Under the pieces are notes generated by a model, which was not told the origin of the DNA, searched no databases, and saw only the letters and a program-made list of their open reading frames with translations. Below, piece by piece: positions 22,677-32,959 of a stretch of 64,000 nucleotides of DNA. The position numbers were made by a program, and so were the translations under genes. The stretch lies in contig NZ_JAESFE010000001.1 in the NCBI RefSeq assembly GCF_019646055.1, forward strand, positions 450,466-514,465. The letters are read 5' to 3'. This DNA is from Sodalis sp. CWE (GTDB lineage: Bacteria; Pseudomonadota; Gammaproteobacteria; Enterobacterales; Enterobacteriaceae). How positions within the stretch are numbered: position 1 is the stretch's first letter; each line of letters opens with the position of its first letter.

Positions 22677-22698
22677 ACTTCCTCTTAATTGGAGGAGT
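22677..22698 (+). terminator. Possible terminator of the pdxJ-acpS transcript
   Basis: The arms ACTTCCTC and GAGGA-GT pair with a single bulge around a TTAATTG loop. They begin 20 bases after the acpS stop and are followed by T-rich sequence (CTATCTTTTTATC). The position and the following T runs fit a weak intrinsic terminator. Confidence 0.45.
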
Positions 22699-23252
22699 CC
22701 CTATCTTTTTATCTTTTTATTGAAAATAACTGAAACTCTTTTCATAAAGAAAAGAAATTGAAATAGTATATTCTATAATTAAACTATCAGTAGTTTTTAT
22801 GTTTAAAAATGTAAACTAAACTTGTTAATTTAACACTTTATTGTCAAATAATATTAATGCTAAGACATAATAGTAAGTTTTAAAATTATATAAGGAATAA
22901 GAAACAAAAAATATATCAAGACATTGATTTCAACCATGCGTTCTTTTTTTTAGAAAAAATTATTTATATTTAGATGTACTGATTAATTTATAAAAATTAT
23001 TAATTTGCGAAAAGATCTAGAATAAAGCCCTTTATAAAAGGATATATATGTTTATCTTGATTTTTTATCTTTTTTCGAAACCGATAAACCTGAAATTTTT
23101 ATACGAATAAAATTCACTTTCAAAAAAGAAGAAATGGTAAGTTTGAAAATCGGAAAAATAAATAAAAAGTTTCAAATCCTTTGAATCATAATCTAAGTAA
23201 ATTTAATATAAATTGTTATAGTCCTTTCTGAAAAAAACCTTATAAAAGGGAG

Positions 23253-23272
23253 CTACTTTTTTATAAAAGTAG
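23253..23272. other. Perfect 8-bp hairpin in the acpS-pgpC gap
   Basis: Arms CTACTTTT and AAAAGTAG surround the loop TTAT. A smaller hairpin (CCTT and AAGG) lies just upstream at 23238-23249. No gene is close enough to assign a role. Confidence 0.4.
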
Positions 23273-23926
23273 TCTTCATTTCTAAAATGGAATTGCAAGG
23301 GTTTCCTAAAGGAACAACTCATTCTTTCTAGACAAGTGAGAGCTATATTTTTTATTAACCATTTTCAATGAAAATTATTAAAAATATGTTGATTATCATT
23401 GATATAATATTTATTATAAGTTCTTTGTTTTATATCCTATCTCTGATAAAAAAATACATTTAGTAGTGGACAAATTGTTTTTAAAAACTTTCCTTTTAAA
23501 AAAAAGCACTAATCTAGTTTTAGTAAAGCTTATAGTCTCTCTCTTAAAGAAATAAATTTCTAACAGCTCTACGTAGCCCAAAAGTTAACACTGATCCTAC
23601 ACTATAGTTTTATAAAAAAGAGCACATCATAGACAGCTCGATTAGTAAATGATTGTCAATCGTCTATTAGAGAATAATTTTTATACATTTATAAGTTCGT
23701 AGTTCTTTAATTAAGAATTCTCTTTAAGATTAAAAAGAATTTTTTTATAGATTTTCGTTAAATGGGCAAAATTTTATGAAACGCTTCGTAAAATTACTCC
23801 TTAATAAAAGACAAGACCATTAGTTGCACTAAAACTATAACTAACTTTTTCATATGGAAAGAAGTAATTGTTGATTTAGATTATAATATCTAAGTAAATT
23901 AAAAATTTTAATTCTGGAGGTATTTT

Positions 23927-24565
23927 TTGAATAAACGGAACATTCAACGAATTGTTTTTTTTGATTTAGACGGAACGTTACATCAACAAGATATGTTTGG
24001 TTGTTTTCTTCTTTATTTACTCTTTCGTCTTCCTTTAAACATTATACTAGTTACTCTTGTTCTCCCAGTGGTATTATCCGGATTGTTAATCAGAGGTGTC
24101 TTAATAAGATGGCCAATAAGTTTGCTACTTTGGTCTATTACTTTTGGTCATAGTGAAGCACAATTACAGAGATTACAAGAAAAATTCGTAATTATGTTTC
24201 GTTTTCGTTTACACCGTTTTCCACAAGTAATGGCTCATTTAAATAGTTATCTTAATAAGAAGCATACTCAAGTATGGATTATCACCGGCTCACCACAACT
24301 TTTAGTAGAAAAAGTTTACAGTGATATGTTTTTTTTTTCGAAAATACGACTTATTGGAAGCCAGATACAGTGGCGTTACGGAGGTTGGATTATGACATTG
24401 CGTTGTTTAGGCAATGAAAAAGTAACCCAGTTAGAACGAATACTAGGGGTTCCGTTAAAATTATACAGTGGTTATAGTGATAGTTCTCGTGATGCCCCGT
24501 TACTTCGTTTTTGCCAAAATCGCTGGCATGTAACACATGACGGGCAGCTTAAACGACTTAATTAA
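23927..24565 (+). CDS. pgpC: Phosphatidylglycerophosphatase C
   Basis: PgpC is a membrane-associated HAD-family phosphatase that dephosphorylates phosphatidylglycerophosphate, the step after PgsA in this window. The 212 residues match E. coli YfhB (211). The HAD nucleophile motif is FFDLDGTLH near residues 10-18, ITGSP lies near 123-127, and SGYSDSSRDAP is near the C-terminus. A hydrophobic stretch occurs at about 24-60. The start is TTG, supported by a strong GGAGG site six bases upstream and by alignment of the N-terminus. It keeps its E. coli neighbour tadA. Confidence 0.93.
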   Translation: MNKRNIQRIVFFDLDGTLHQQDMFGCFLLYLLFRLPLNIILVTLVLPVVLSGLLIRGVLIRWPISLLLWSITFGHSEAQLQRLQEKFVIMFRFRLHRFPQVMAHLNSYLNKKHTQVWIITGSPQLLVEKVYSDMFFFSKIRLIGSQIQWRYGGWIMTLRCLGNEKVTQLERILGVPLKLYSGYSDSSRDAPLLRFCQNRWHVTHDGQLKRLN

Positions 24566-24619
24566 TTTCAGTTAAACCACGATAGATTCATATTTAATTA
24601 ACACGAGTCGAGGTTATAA

Positions 24620-25090
24620 ATGAATCATTATAATGATGAGATATGCATGCGTTATGCCATAAACCTAGCTAAGTATGCAGAATCCAAAGGAGAAGTACCA
24701 GTTGGTTCAATTTTAGTATTAAATGGTTCAATTATTGGAGAAGGTTGGAATTGTTCTATCGAACATTGCGATCCAGTTGCTCATGCTGAAATTATAGCAC
24801 TTCAAAGCGGAGCGGCCCAGATAGGAAATTATCGTTTGTTAAAAGCAACATTGTATGTCACGATGGAACCGTGTGTGATGTGTGCTGGAGCGATGATTCA
24901 GGCCCGTATTAGTCGTTTAGTGTTTGGCGCCAAGAGCGAAAAAACCGGAGCAGCAGGATCACTTTTAAATGTATTTAATTATCCAAATCTAAATCATCAG
25001 ATTAAACTTACCGGAGATGTCTTATCACAAGATTGCTCCAATCAACTCAGCAATTTTTTTCGACAACGCCGACGAAAAAATAGCTTTTAA
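24620..25090 (+). CDS. tadA: tRNA-specific adenosine deaminase
   Basis: TadA converts adenosine 34 to inosine in the anticodon of tRNA-Arg(ACG), which lets one tRNA read three arginine codons; it is essential in E. coli. The 156 residues carry the zinc and catalytic residues H55 and E57 (VAHAEIIAL), and C85 and C88 (EPCVMC). It lies 54 bases after pgpC. The C-terminus ends in a basic stretch, RQRRRKNSF. It is one of several RNA-modification enzymes kept in the window. Confidence 0.96.
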   Translation: MNHYNDEICMRYAINLAKYAESKGEVPVGSILVLNGSIIGEGWNCSIEHCDPVAHAEIIALQSGAAQIGNYRLLKATLYVTMEPCVMCAGAMIQARISRLVFGAKSEKTGAAGSLLNVFNYPNLNHQIKLTGDVLSQDCSNQLSNFFRQRRRKNSF

Positions 25091-25497
25091 AAATCTATTA
25101 GCTTTAAACATAAAGTATGCTAGAAAAACTTTAGTTTAATTACTTTTAAACGACAGTGTGAATTACAGTAGTCATTATAGTTAGTGAATTAAAATTTAAA
25201 TCTTATTAAGATAATACAATTTTCATTTTTATCAAATACAATCAATTAAAGTTGAAATTTGCGACTGTATAAATTTAAACTAATAATTTACTTATCTTCT
25301 TTTAAGAATTTTCCTTTCTTTAAATAAAAGATACTGTTAATTAAATTTGTATCATGAATTAATAGAAAGAAATTACAAAATGTAAAGAATAATAAATAAA
25401 ATTTAAATAAGTGAAACGATAGTTATCAAATTGATCAAGATCGCAGAGATCCCTCTACTAAAACAATCCCTTGGAAATGGGAGATTTGTCAATTATT
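25091..25497. other. Spacer between tadA and nadB (second inversion joint)
   Basis: About 400 bases with no recognisable gene. If the tadA-lepA block was inverted relative to E. coli, the second endpoint lies here. A short purine-rich ribosome site (GGGAG at 25479-25483) lies near the nadB start. Confidence 0.5.
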
Positions 25498-27102
25498 ATG
25501 AAATCATTAAAAGAACATACTACTGATGTTCTCATTATTGGAAGTGGCGCAGCTGGTTTATCACTAGCACTACGTTTATCTGACAATCTCAATATTACAA
25601 TTTTAAGCAAAAGTTCAATAAATGAAGGATCTACTTTATATGCTCAAGGCGGTATTGCGGCAGTTTTCAATAAATCTGATAGCATCAGCTCTCATATTAA
25701 CGATACGCTAAAAGCTGGGGTTGGTATCTGCGATCCAGAAATAGTTGAATTTGTCGTTAGTAACGCCAGTCATTGTATAAAATGGCTAGAAAATCAGGGA
25801 GTATCATTCGATACTGAGGAGTCTTTAGATTCGAACATAGCTCATTATCGACTTGCTCGTGAAGGGGGTCACAGTTATCGTCGCATACTACATGTTTCCG
25901 ACGCAACAGGTATGGCAATTGAGACCGCTCTGGTTAAAAAACTATCAACACATCCTAGAGTTAAAGTTTTAGAATACTGTCAAGCGATAGATTTAATTAT
26001 ATCAAATCATGTAAGGTGGTCTGGTTCAAAACGAGTTCTTGGAGCCTATATATGGAACCGTGCTAAAGAAGAAGTAGAGCTATACCAATCCAATACAATA
26101 GTGCTGGCTACTGGAGGTGCATCTAAAGTGTATCAATACACTACAAATCCAGAAATTTCTTCTGGTGACGGTATTGCTATGGCTTGGCGTGCTGGCTGCC
26201 GAGTGGCTAACTTAGAGTTTAACCAATTTCATCCAACATGTTTATTTCACCCAAAAGAACATAATTTCCTACTTACAGAGGCATTAAGAGGTGAGGGTGC
26301 TTATCTTTGTAGATCAGATGGAAGTCGTTTTATGACAAAATTTGATGTACGTGCAGAGCTAGCACCTAGAGACATTGTTACGAGAGGTATCGACTGCGAA
26401 ATGAAGCGATTAGGCATGGATTGTATGTATCTTGATTTGACCCATTGGTCAAAAAATTTTTTAAGCCAGCGATTTCCAACTATTTATAATAAATTACTAA
26501 CTGTAAATATCGACCCTACCTGTCAATTTATTCCTATTGTTCCAGCTGCCCATTATACCTGTGGCGGTATAGTTGTCGATAAACACGGAAAAACCGACTT
26601 AGAAGGTCTCTATGCAATTGGAGAGGTTAGCTATACTGGTTTGCATGGTGCTAATCGTTTGGCCTCTAATTCTCTTTTAGAGTGTCTTGTGTACAGCTGG
26701 TCGGCAGCGGAAAATATTTCCCATCATATATCAACTACAAGTAAAGTCTGTCAAATTCCACCCTGGAATATAAATTGGTTTAATGATCCTGATGAAAAAT
26801 TAATACTTCGAAATATTGAACATGAATTGCGATCATTCATGTGGAACTATGTCGGCATTATACGAACTAAAAAGCGTTTAGAGCGCGCACAACATCGAAT
26901 AGAACTATTACATAATGAAATAAGTAGATATTACTCTGATTTTCGCTTTTCTAAGCATTTGTTAGAAGTTCGAAATTTAATACAAGTTTCTGAATTGATT
27001 ATAAAAAGCGCCTTGCAAAGGAAGGAAAGTCGGGGTTTGCACTTTATTTTAGATTATCCAAATATGGAGGTAGATACATTTCCAACTATTTTAGAACCTT
27101 AA
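25498..27102 (+). CDS. nadB: L-aspartate oxidase
   Basis: NadB oxidises L-aspartate to iminoaspartate, the first step of de novo NAD synthesis; NadA, its partner, is not in this window. The FAD-binding motif [12 protein letters not shown] lies near residues 11-22. Conserved fumarate-reductase-family segments such as [18 protein letters not shown] and [18 protein letters not shown] are all present. The frame is open nine codons further upstream, from TTG at 25471 or ATG at 25477. I chose the ATG at 25498 because [11 protein letters not shown] lines up residue for residue with the E. coli start MNTLPEHSCDV. With this start the protein has 534 residues (E. coli 540). Confidence 0.95.
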   Translation: MKSLKEHTTDVLIIGSGAAGLSLALRLSDNLNITILSKSSINEGSTLYAQGGIAAVFNKSDSISSHINDTLKAGVGICDPEIVEFVVSNASHCIKWLENQGVSFDTEESLDSNIAHYRLAREGGHSYRRILHVSDATGMAIETALVKKLSTHPRVKVLEYCQAIDLIISNHVRWSGSKRVLGAYIWNRAKEEVELYQSNTIVLATGGASKVYQYTTNPEISSGDGIAMAWRAGCRVANLEFNQFHPTCLFHPKEHNFLLTEALRGEGAYLCRSDGSRFMTKFDVRAELAPRDIVTRGIDCEMKRLGMDCMYLDLTHWSKNFLSQRFPTIYNKLLTVNIDPTCQFIPIVPAAHYTCGGIVVDKHGKTDLEGLYAIGEVSYTGLHGANRLASNSLLECLVYSWSAAENISHHISTTSKVCQIPPWNINWFNDPDEKLILRNIEHELRSFMWNYVGIIRTKKRLERAQHRIELLHNEISRYYSDFRFSKHLLEVRNLIQVSELIIKSALQRKESRGLHFILDYPNMEVDTFPTILEP

Positions 27103-27765
27103 ATAAATAAAAGGCCCTTTTTTTAATTTTTATTTTTTAGCTAAAAATTCTTTTTTATCTTCTTCAAAAGAAAATTAGCTAACTTTTAGAGAGATCTTTT
27201 TAATTCCACTACGGAATCTATAGCGATTAATGACGTTGATATATTAAATATTGCAAGTTTTTTTTAAAAAGTAAGTTAATAAACTCACAAACACGGCTAT
27301 ATTAGATAACTTTCACCATTAGAAATTATTTTTTCCTCTTTTCTTTAGAAAACAGAGTTTAATTTCGTAGTTTATTATATAAAAATAGCTTTTTAAAAGT
27401 ATTCATTTACGAAAAATTCACTTCAAATTGGTAGTTAGACAACACTATAGAATAGAAAAAACTCTTTTGAAGAAAAAATTTTTAATTTTTTTAAAAAAAT
27501 TCTTTCTATAAAATAGTATTATAATGTATGAACTAAAACTTATTGTAATCGGATTTCGAAGAAAGTAGAAAATTTAATAGACATTGGTTAGAAAATAAAT
27601 CTTCCAATTTTTTGACCAATTTGATCATCTTAATTGTTTTTTTACTTAAAATGTACTTAAAAGAAGCAATTGAAAATTATTGCAAGTAATTTCATTCAAC
27701 TCCAAAAAACTAATATTTTAAAGGCATCGCAAAAATATCATTTTTATTTTTTTTGAAGTGGAAAA
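27103..27765. other. Gene-free stretch between nadB and fabA (convergent ends)
   Basis: These 663 bases contain only AT-rich sequence without a recognisable gene. Just after the nadB stop is AAAAGG followed by CCC and a run of seven T, which may act as a weak terminator. The joint between two distant E. coli map regions falls here. Confidence 0.5.
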
Positions 27766-28284
27766 TTAGAAAGAATCAGTATCTTTAAACAAACCTACTT
27801 TCAAATCTCTTGCAGTATAAATGATAGCACCGTCACGTAATAATTCACCGTCAGCCATGCCCATAACTAACTTGCGATTAATTATGCGACGAAAATGAAT
27901 GCGGTAAGTTACTTTTTTTGTATTAGGAAGAATTTGTCCAGTGAATTTCACCTCGCCTACGCCTAATGCACGCCCTCTTCCTTCTCCGCCAAGCCAGCCT
28001 AAGTGGAAACCAACTAATTGCCACATAGCATCTAGACCAAGACAACCTGGCATTACTGGATCTCCAATAAAATGACAACTAAAAAACCACATATCTGGAT
28101 GAATATCTAATTCTGCTTCTACAAACCCTTTATTATAATTACCACCATCTTCGGTCATTTTAATAACTCGATCCATCATTAGCATATTAGGTGCAGGCAA
28201 TTGTGGTCCTTCTTTTCCAAAGAGCTCACCTCGTCCAGAAGCTAAAAGATCTTTTTTTGTATAAAAAACTTGTGTATTTATCAT
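27766..28284 (-). CDS. fabA: 3-hydroxydecanoyl-[ACP] dehydratase/isomerase
   Basis: FabA dehydrates 3-hydroxyacyl-ACP and isomerises the ten-carbon product, the branch point for unsaturated fatty acids. The 172 residues equal the E. coli length. The active-site histidine is H71 in [14 protein letters not shown] and the aspartate is D85 in LGLDAMWQ. FabA normally works with FabB, which is not in this window. It is a single-gene unit pointing away from hspQ. Confidence 0.97.
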   Translation of the reverse strand: MINTQVFYTKKDLLASGRGELFGKEGPQLPAPNMLMMDRVIKMTEDGGNYNKGFVEAELDIHPDMWFFSCHFIGDPVMPGCLGLDAMWQLVGFHLGWLGGEGRGRALGVGEVKFTGQILPNTKKVTYRIHFRRIINRKLVMGMADGELLRDGAIIYTARDLKVGLFKDTDSF

Positions 28285-29276
28285 GTTTATTTTAACCTTA
28301 ATTGTTTAAATGCATATATTGTTCAATAAGTTAGACATTTAATATAAGTTCTATTTTTATAGAAAATTATTTAATAGTGATAAAATAATCATTACTTTCG
28401 TAAATCAATATTAACTTTACTTTTATAAAAAAATTTTATTAAAAAATTTACTTTTATCGTCAAACAATAATATCTCAAATCAATACATTAACGATAATTT
28501 TAATTAACAAATAAATATATCATTTAATAAGGTTGTATTAATATGCAATGGTTTTTTTTAATTAACGTGTTTATACTTCCATCTGCTTATTATTTTTAAT
28601 AAAAATAGATAAATATGCGTAAGCATAATCCATTTATTTTCTAAATAGAAAATTAACTTATGTTATTTCTATAAATTCTTTTTAAGAGATGTCAAACTCA
28701 TTAAATAAGTAAATCGAATATTCTTCTCATCTGAGGGAAGTTAACACAAACATAAAAATTCTTGTGAAATTATAGTCTTCTGGAATGGATATTGAAACTA
28801 AATTTAGTTTAGTTTAATGATAAATTAACCATTATCTCATTATAGAATATAATTAATAGAAAACAGGTGGTCAAATAAAAAAGCAATTTTTTAACATTAG
28901 TAATGTATTTTCATATTCAAACTTACCTTAATTCTAATCGCTTTTTCATTTCAAATGATTTTCTGACCATTCATTTTAGATTAAAGTTTCATATATATCT
29001 TTTTAAGACAGCTTGTTCATATTTTTAGACAAAAAACTCGATGTATTTGCTATATTTTCTGAAATTTCTCCCACTAACATTTTTCACTTTAATTTTAATA
29101 GATTGATGAACAATATAGTCGTGATTTTTAATCTACGCTTATTTAACTATGATGATGAAATTAATCTAATAAGTAGATCGGAATAGCGTGCGATCTTAAA
29201 GATCTAAATTATGCTTATGTAGGATACATTTTTGACTTATCTTACCAAGATTTACCAATTAAAAAGCTCTTCCTCT

Positions 29277-29293
29277 GGAAGAGAAGTTTTAAA
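29277..29293. other. Hairpin with G+C-containing 7-bp stem
   Basis: Arms CTCTTCC and GGAAGAG with loop TCT give a perfect stem with four G-C pairs. Outer AAAA and TTTT can extend it across a small internal loop. It stands out from the surrounding sequence, but no gene lies within several hundred bases. Confidence 0.45.
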
Positions 29294-29446
29294 CTTACAG
29301 TTTCTTGGTCTACTGAGCTAATTAAATCAGATATCAAATATTTAAATTTAACTAACTCATCCACATCTCTAAAGCTGTGGCTTGCAAACTAATTAATTCT
29401 AATAGAACAAACATATGTGGAACAATCTATGATAATGTTACTATTT

Positions 29447-29477
29447 AATTAGATTTTCTTAAAAAGAAAATTTAATT
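29447..29477. other. Long hairpin, 14-bp stem
   Basis: Fourteen bases at 29447-29460 pair with 29464-29477 around the loop AAA, with one G-T pair. The core arms are TTTTCTT and AAGAAAA. This is the longest stem I noticed in the window and is longer than expected by chance for this base composition. Confidence 0.5.
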
Positions 29478-30248
29478 AAAGTTGTAGAAATTACGAAATC
29501 ATTTTTCATAAACTAAATTTGATTCTAGATTATTAATACTAGTAATTAAATCTTAATTACATTGGTTTAACATTAAAAAATTATTTTTATTTAACTTGAG
29601 TAATATTATTTATGTTATCCCTTAGATAAAAGACCTCCAACTTTTATTAGTCATCTTGATAAAGATAGATACTGGTAAACACTTGCTATAAGCACAATTA
29701 TAAAATAAGTTATCTGAGGATTAGTTATCTATGCTAATTTTTAGTGTAAGAACTAATTATTCTTAAATGTATTGCAATTTGTATTACTTATAATATTTGT
29801 TAATTAACATTAACAATTTTTAACTAAAATTATCAATAATTGTTCATCGAATATAATTTCTTTCTAAGTTATAGAAATAAAATTTCTCTAATTATATTAT
29901 TTTATTTTTCATAAAAAAATAAGTTAATAGGCATGTAATTTAACTAAATTAAACAACGAATTTACTTTCAATTATATTAGCGAACTGTCTTAAATGTTTA
30001 GTATTTTATAACTAACTGTATATTATACTATAATCCAAGAATCGCTTTATTTTTATAATCTTTTTCTATTAAAAGCTTTACCAAATCGATTAAGATACCA
30101 TTATCAATCAGCAAAAGTAATAGAACTGCTACGATTTCAATTCTATTTAGTTTTTTTAAACTAATTTATTTTCTTGAATTTTTTTAAAGAAAAATGTACA
30201 GTGGGCACACGATAATCGTTAAGTGTATTTAAATGAGGTAAAATCCTT

Positions 30249-30566
30249 ATGATTGTTAGTAAGTTTGGTATAGGGCAGCAAGTCCGACATAGACTGTTAG
30301 GATATCTTGGAGTTATTATTGATGTAGATCCTGAGTTTTCACTAGAAAGGCTTGCATTAAAAGACATTGTAATAGAGGATAATTTGCGTAAATCTCCATG
30401 GTATCATGTAGTCATGGAAGACGAGACCGGAAAACCCGTTCATACTTATCTAGCGGAAGTACAGCTTGGATATGAATTTTTTCCTGTTCATCCAGATCAT
30501 CCAACATTGGATGATTTAGCTGAATCAATTAAATTACAACTTCAAGCTCCTTGTTTAAGAAATTAA
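30249..30566 (+). CDS. hspQ: Heat shock protein HspQ
   Basis: HspQ is a small protein that in E. coli influences DnaA stability and acts as an activator of Lon protease. The 105 residues equal the E. coli length, with close matches at the start ([19 protein letters not shown]), in the middle ([21 protein letters not shown]) and at the end (LQAPCLRN). A ribosome site (GAGGT) lies 10 bases before the ATG. In E. coli it is in the heat-shock regulon, but I could not find a convincing heat-shock promoter here. Confidence 0.95.
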   Translation: MIVSKFGIGQQVRHRLLGYLGVIIDVDPEFSLERLALKDIVIEDNLRKSPWYHVVMEDETGKPVHTYLAEVQLGYEFFPVHPDHPTLDDLAESIKLQLQAPCLRN

Positions 30567-30913
30567 TTAAAATAATTGAATGGGTGATCACACATACATT
30601 AGTTTAGCTTTTAAAAAAAAGTTAATTGAATTTCTTTCCTGCTTTTCAAGGAAAAGTTATTCATTAATATTTTTTTGGGAATTAAACATTTTAGTTTTTT
30701 AAATCAAAGCAGAATTCTAGAAAACTTCTGAAAAGAAAAGGAAAAAATTAAATGTTCCAATTCTCTTCTGTTTTATGACTTGTTTTTTCTTTCGAAAACC
30801 AACTATCTACATAATAGATGTCTACTTATTTTTGGGTATGTGAGGTAGTTACTAAAAGACCTGTTTACTAAATAACTACGTATAATTTAACCGTACATGT
30901 AAGGTTTTCTCTT
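30567..30913. other. Spacer between hspQ and tusE (convergent ends)
   Basis: About 350 bases without a gene. A hairpin with arms CTTTCC and GGAAAAG at about 30634-30657 lies 70 bases after the hspQ stop and might contribute to termination. Confidence 0.45.
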
Positions 30914-31243
30914 TTATAGACATCTCACTGATTTTGGTAATCCAGCAATTTTTGTCGCCTGCTTCGCAGGTCCTTTAGGAAATAAGCTAAAAAGATAACG
31001 ACTATTACCTTTTTTCTCCCCGTAATTCTGCGTCATAAATTTTACTAACATCCGCATAGTCGGAGATATGTTGTATTTCAAATAAAACTCACGGATAAAG
31101 TAAATTACTTGCCAATGATTTTCATTTAAGAAAATACCTTCTTGACATGCAATTTCTTTTGCTAAAGATTCAGACCAATCTTTCAAAGAAATTAAATATC
31201 CCTGCGTGTCAGTTTCAATTATCGTTCCATTAAATTTCATCAA
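30914..31243 (-). CDS. tusE: Sulfur relay protein TusE
   Basis: TusE accepts sulfur from the TusBCD complex and hands it to MnmA for 2-thiolation of the wobble uridine in tRNAs for Lys, Glu and Gln. The 109 residues equal the E. coli length. The sulfur-carrying cysteine is the penultimate residue, C108 (SVRCL). The segment [26 protein letters not shown] is typical of the DsrC/TusE family. It is the downstream end of the chain that IscS begins. TusA, TusBCD and MnmA are not in this window. Presence of TusE supports a tRNA-thiolation role for the lone iscS. Confidence 0.96.
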   Translation of the reverse strand: MMKFNGTIIETDTQGYLISLKDWSESLAKEIACQEGIFLNENHWQVIYFIREFYLKYNISPTMRMLVKFMTQNYGEKKGNSRYLFSLFPKGPAKQATKIAGLPKSVRCL

Positions 31244-31622
31244 TATTTTTTATTTAATTAAATTACTATTCTTAAATAAGAAGTTAATCAAATAGTTCTA
31301 AATCTATATTAGAAATATATAATAAAATAGATTTCATAATTTTTTCGATATATATTAATAAATAATTTGTACTTTACAACGAAATTTTTATACAATCATC
31401 ATTCGAAACTTGTCAAGAATATATAGGATATTTTTGATCTTTATTAAAGATAATACAATTTAATTCATTTATAATTAAATTTAATATTTAAAGTTAAGGA
31501 TTTCTAATTTACATGTCAAAATTTTCTTTAAAAAAGAAAAAGAAAAAAATAGATAAACCTTAATTAACTGAAGTAATACTCCTTGCAATATAAAATGTAC
31601 CAATTATAGTTCACTTCGTTGT
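31244..31622. other. Spacer between tusE and tRNA-Ser
   Basis: About 380 bases holding no gene. An A/T-rich hairpin with arms TTTTCTT and AAGAAAA is at roughly 31520-31543. The tRNA promoter should lie in the last 100 bases, but I cannot fix it. Confidence 0.4.
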
Positions 31623-31707
31623 GGAGGAGTGGCCGAGTGGTTGAAGGCACCGGTCTTGAAAACCGGCAACGCGAAAGCGTTCTAGAGTTCGAATCTCTAC
31701 TCCTCCG
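31623..31707 (+). tRNA. serT: tRNA-Ser(UGA)
   Basis: The acceptor stem GGAGGAG pairs with CTCCTCC, and the discriminator is G. The anticodon stem CCGGT/ACCGG holds the loop CTTGAAA with anticodon TGA at 31657-31659. A long variable arm (class II) and the T-loop TTCGAAT follow. It reads UCA and related serine codons. CCA is not encoded; the next bases are TGC. In E. coli serT lies in the same general map region as fabA and tusE. Confidence 0.97.
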
Positions 31708-32959
31708 TGCTTTTAATCAGTTTATTAGATGTTTTAGTTTTAATTCTATTTTGTGTTAACGTTTCAGATGGGTTTTTCTATTGACAGTTAATATCGAAAA
31801 AAAAATAAGATATTAGAGAATTAAAGGAATATATCAAAAAGTATGTGGAAAAAAGATTTTTTCATAAAAATCTTTTATGACATAAGTATACTGGCTGCAT
31901 CTTTTTCTAGGAGTCAACGCTAAAACCTGATAGCAAAAAGTAGCTAAGGAGCGCGTCTTAAAGTTAGATTAAAAAATACGGCATCTCCATATAACAAGAG
32001 TTGTTATGACAAGTTAATACTTAAGCAGAATAATCTTTGACAAAAGATGTAGTGCTATTCTAACAATATATTTAAAAAATACTTTTTGAAGCCTAATTAA
32101 AATAATTAAAAAATTCTCTAAATAAAAGACTTCATAACATGTAAATAGTAAATTTTTATTCTTCTAATTCAAGAAACCCCTTAATTGCAGAATAACTGCT
32201 TATTAGATTCAATGACGTAATAGTTTTTAAAAGTCTTTTTATAAAGAACTTTAGATCTTATAAGATGTAAAAAGCTGCTTTTTAAGCAATTGATTTATTA
32301 AAATCTTAATATAACTAAAATTTAGTGTGCCAACTATTGCTAATAATAACCATAATTTATTAATTTTTTAAAACCTAAAAATTACTCCTTACTAAGCAGA
32401 TTCTACTAATTTACTTAAATTAAGGAGTTAATGCAAAATGTAAATAATCTTAAAAATTAATACATAAAAGATCTTTTTAAAAGTTCCCTTATATTATTTA
32501 AAATAACAATCCCGAAATTATAAGAGTTACAATTAGTTTTATTTTATGAAAACTAAAATCATCATGAAAATACTTCGATAGTAATTAAGGTTTGTAACAC
32601 TAAAAATACTTTAAAAATTTCTATTAATTTATTTAGATTTTATTTGACAAAGCAATAGATAGCTTGAATGAAAGTCATAAAGAAATCTTTAGTTGATCCA
32701 TATTGTTTTACTAAACTTTCTTCATCATTGAATTTTAATAATTTATACTCTACAATTGTAGATTGCGAGCCAATATTGTTAAGTAACAAAGCTGTCTCTT
32801 AGTACTACTATAAATAAAATCCGCCATTCTTTTAAGGAGATATATTAAGAATATTGATGCTTAATTAAGCAGAAATAATCAAATAATATTGATATTAATT
32901 AAAGTAGTTAACTAGCTTGACGTTTGCCAAATTTCTTAACAAGGGGACTTTTTTTAAAA
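31708..32959. other. Gene-free stretch between tRNA-Ser and uvrC
   Basis: No recognisable gene in about 1250 bases. An 11-bp A/T-rich hairpin lies at 31850-31875, and small palindromes with core CTT-AT-AAG or CTT-TTT-AAG lie at about 32255-32288. Confidence 0.55.
31850..31875. other. Perfect 11-bp hairpin downstream of tRNA-Ser
   Basis: Arms AAAAGATTTTT and AAAAATCTTTT surround the loop TCAT. It begins about 140 bases after the tRNA gene, so a role in ending that transcript is possible. There is only one G-C pair in the stem. Confidence 0.4.

Larger units (their letters stand above)
22658..23926. other. Gene-free stretch between acpS and pgpC
   Basis: E. coli has yfhL, yfhH and others here; none is recognisable. 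Apart from the terminator-like hairpin at its start, there are perfect small stems at 23029-23041 (CCTTT and AAAGG) and 23253-23272 (CTACTTTT and AAAAGTAG). No open frame of note is visible. Confidence 0.55.
28285..30248. other. Longest gene-free stretch (about 2 kb), between fabA and hspQ
   Basis: No gene, tRNA or known RNA is recognisable on either strand over 1964 bases between two divergent genes. It holds two of the better hairpins in the window, at 29277-29293 and 29447-29477. Just before hspQ there is CTTGAA at 30173 but no matching heat-shock -10. Confidence 0.6.

Noticed and set aside
30173-30200. Possible heat-shock promoter before hspQ (CTTGAA)
   Set aside because: No C-rich -10 box follows at the right distance, so only half of the pattern is present.
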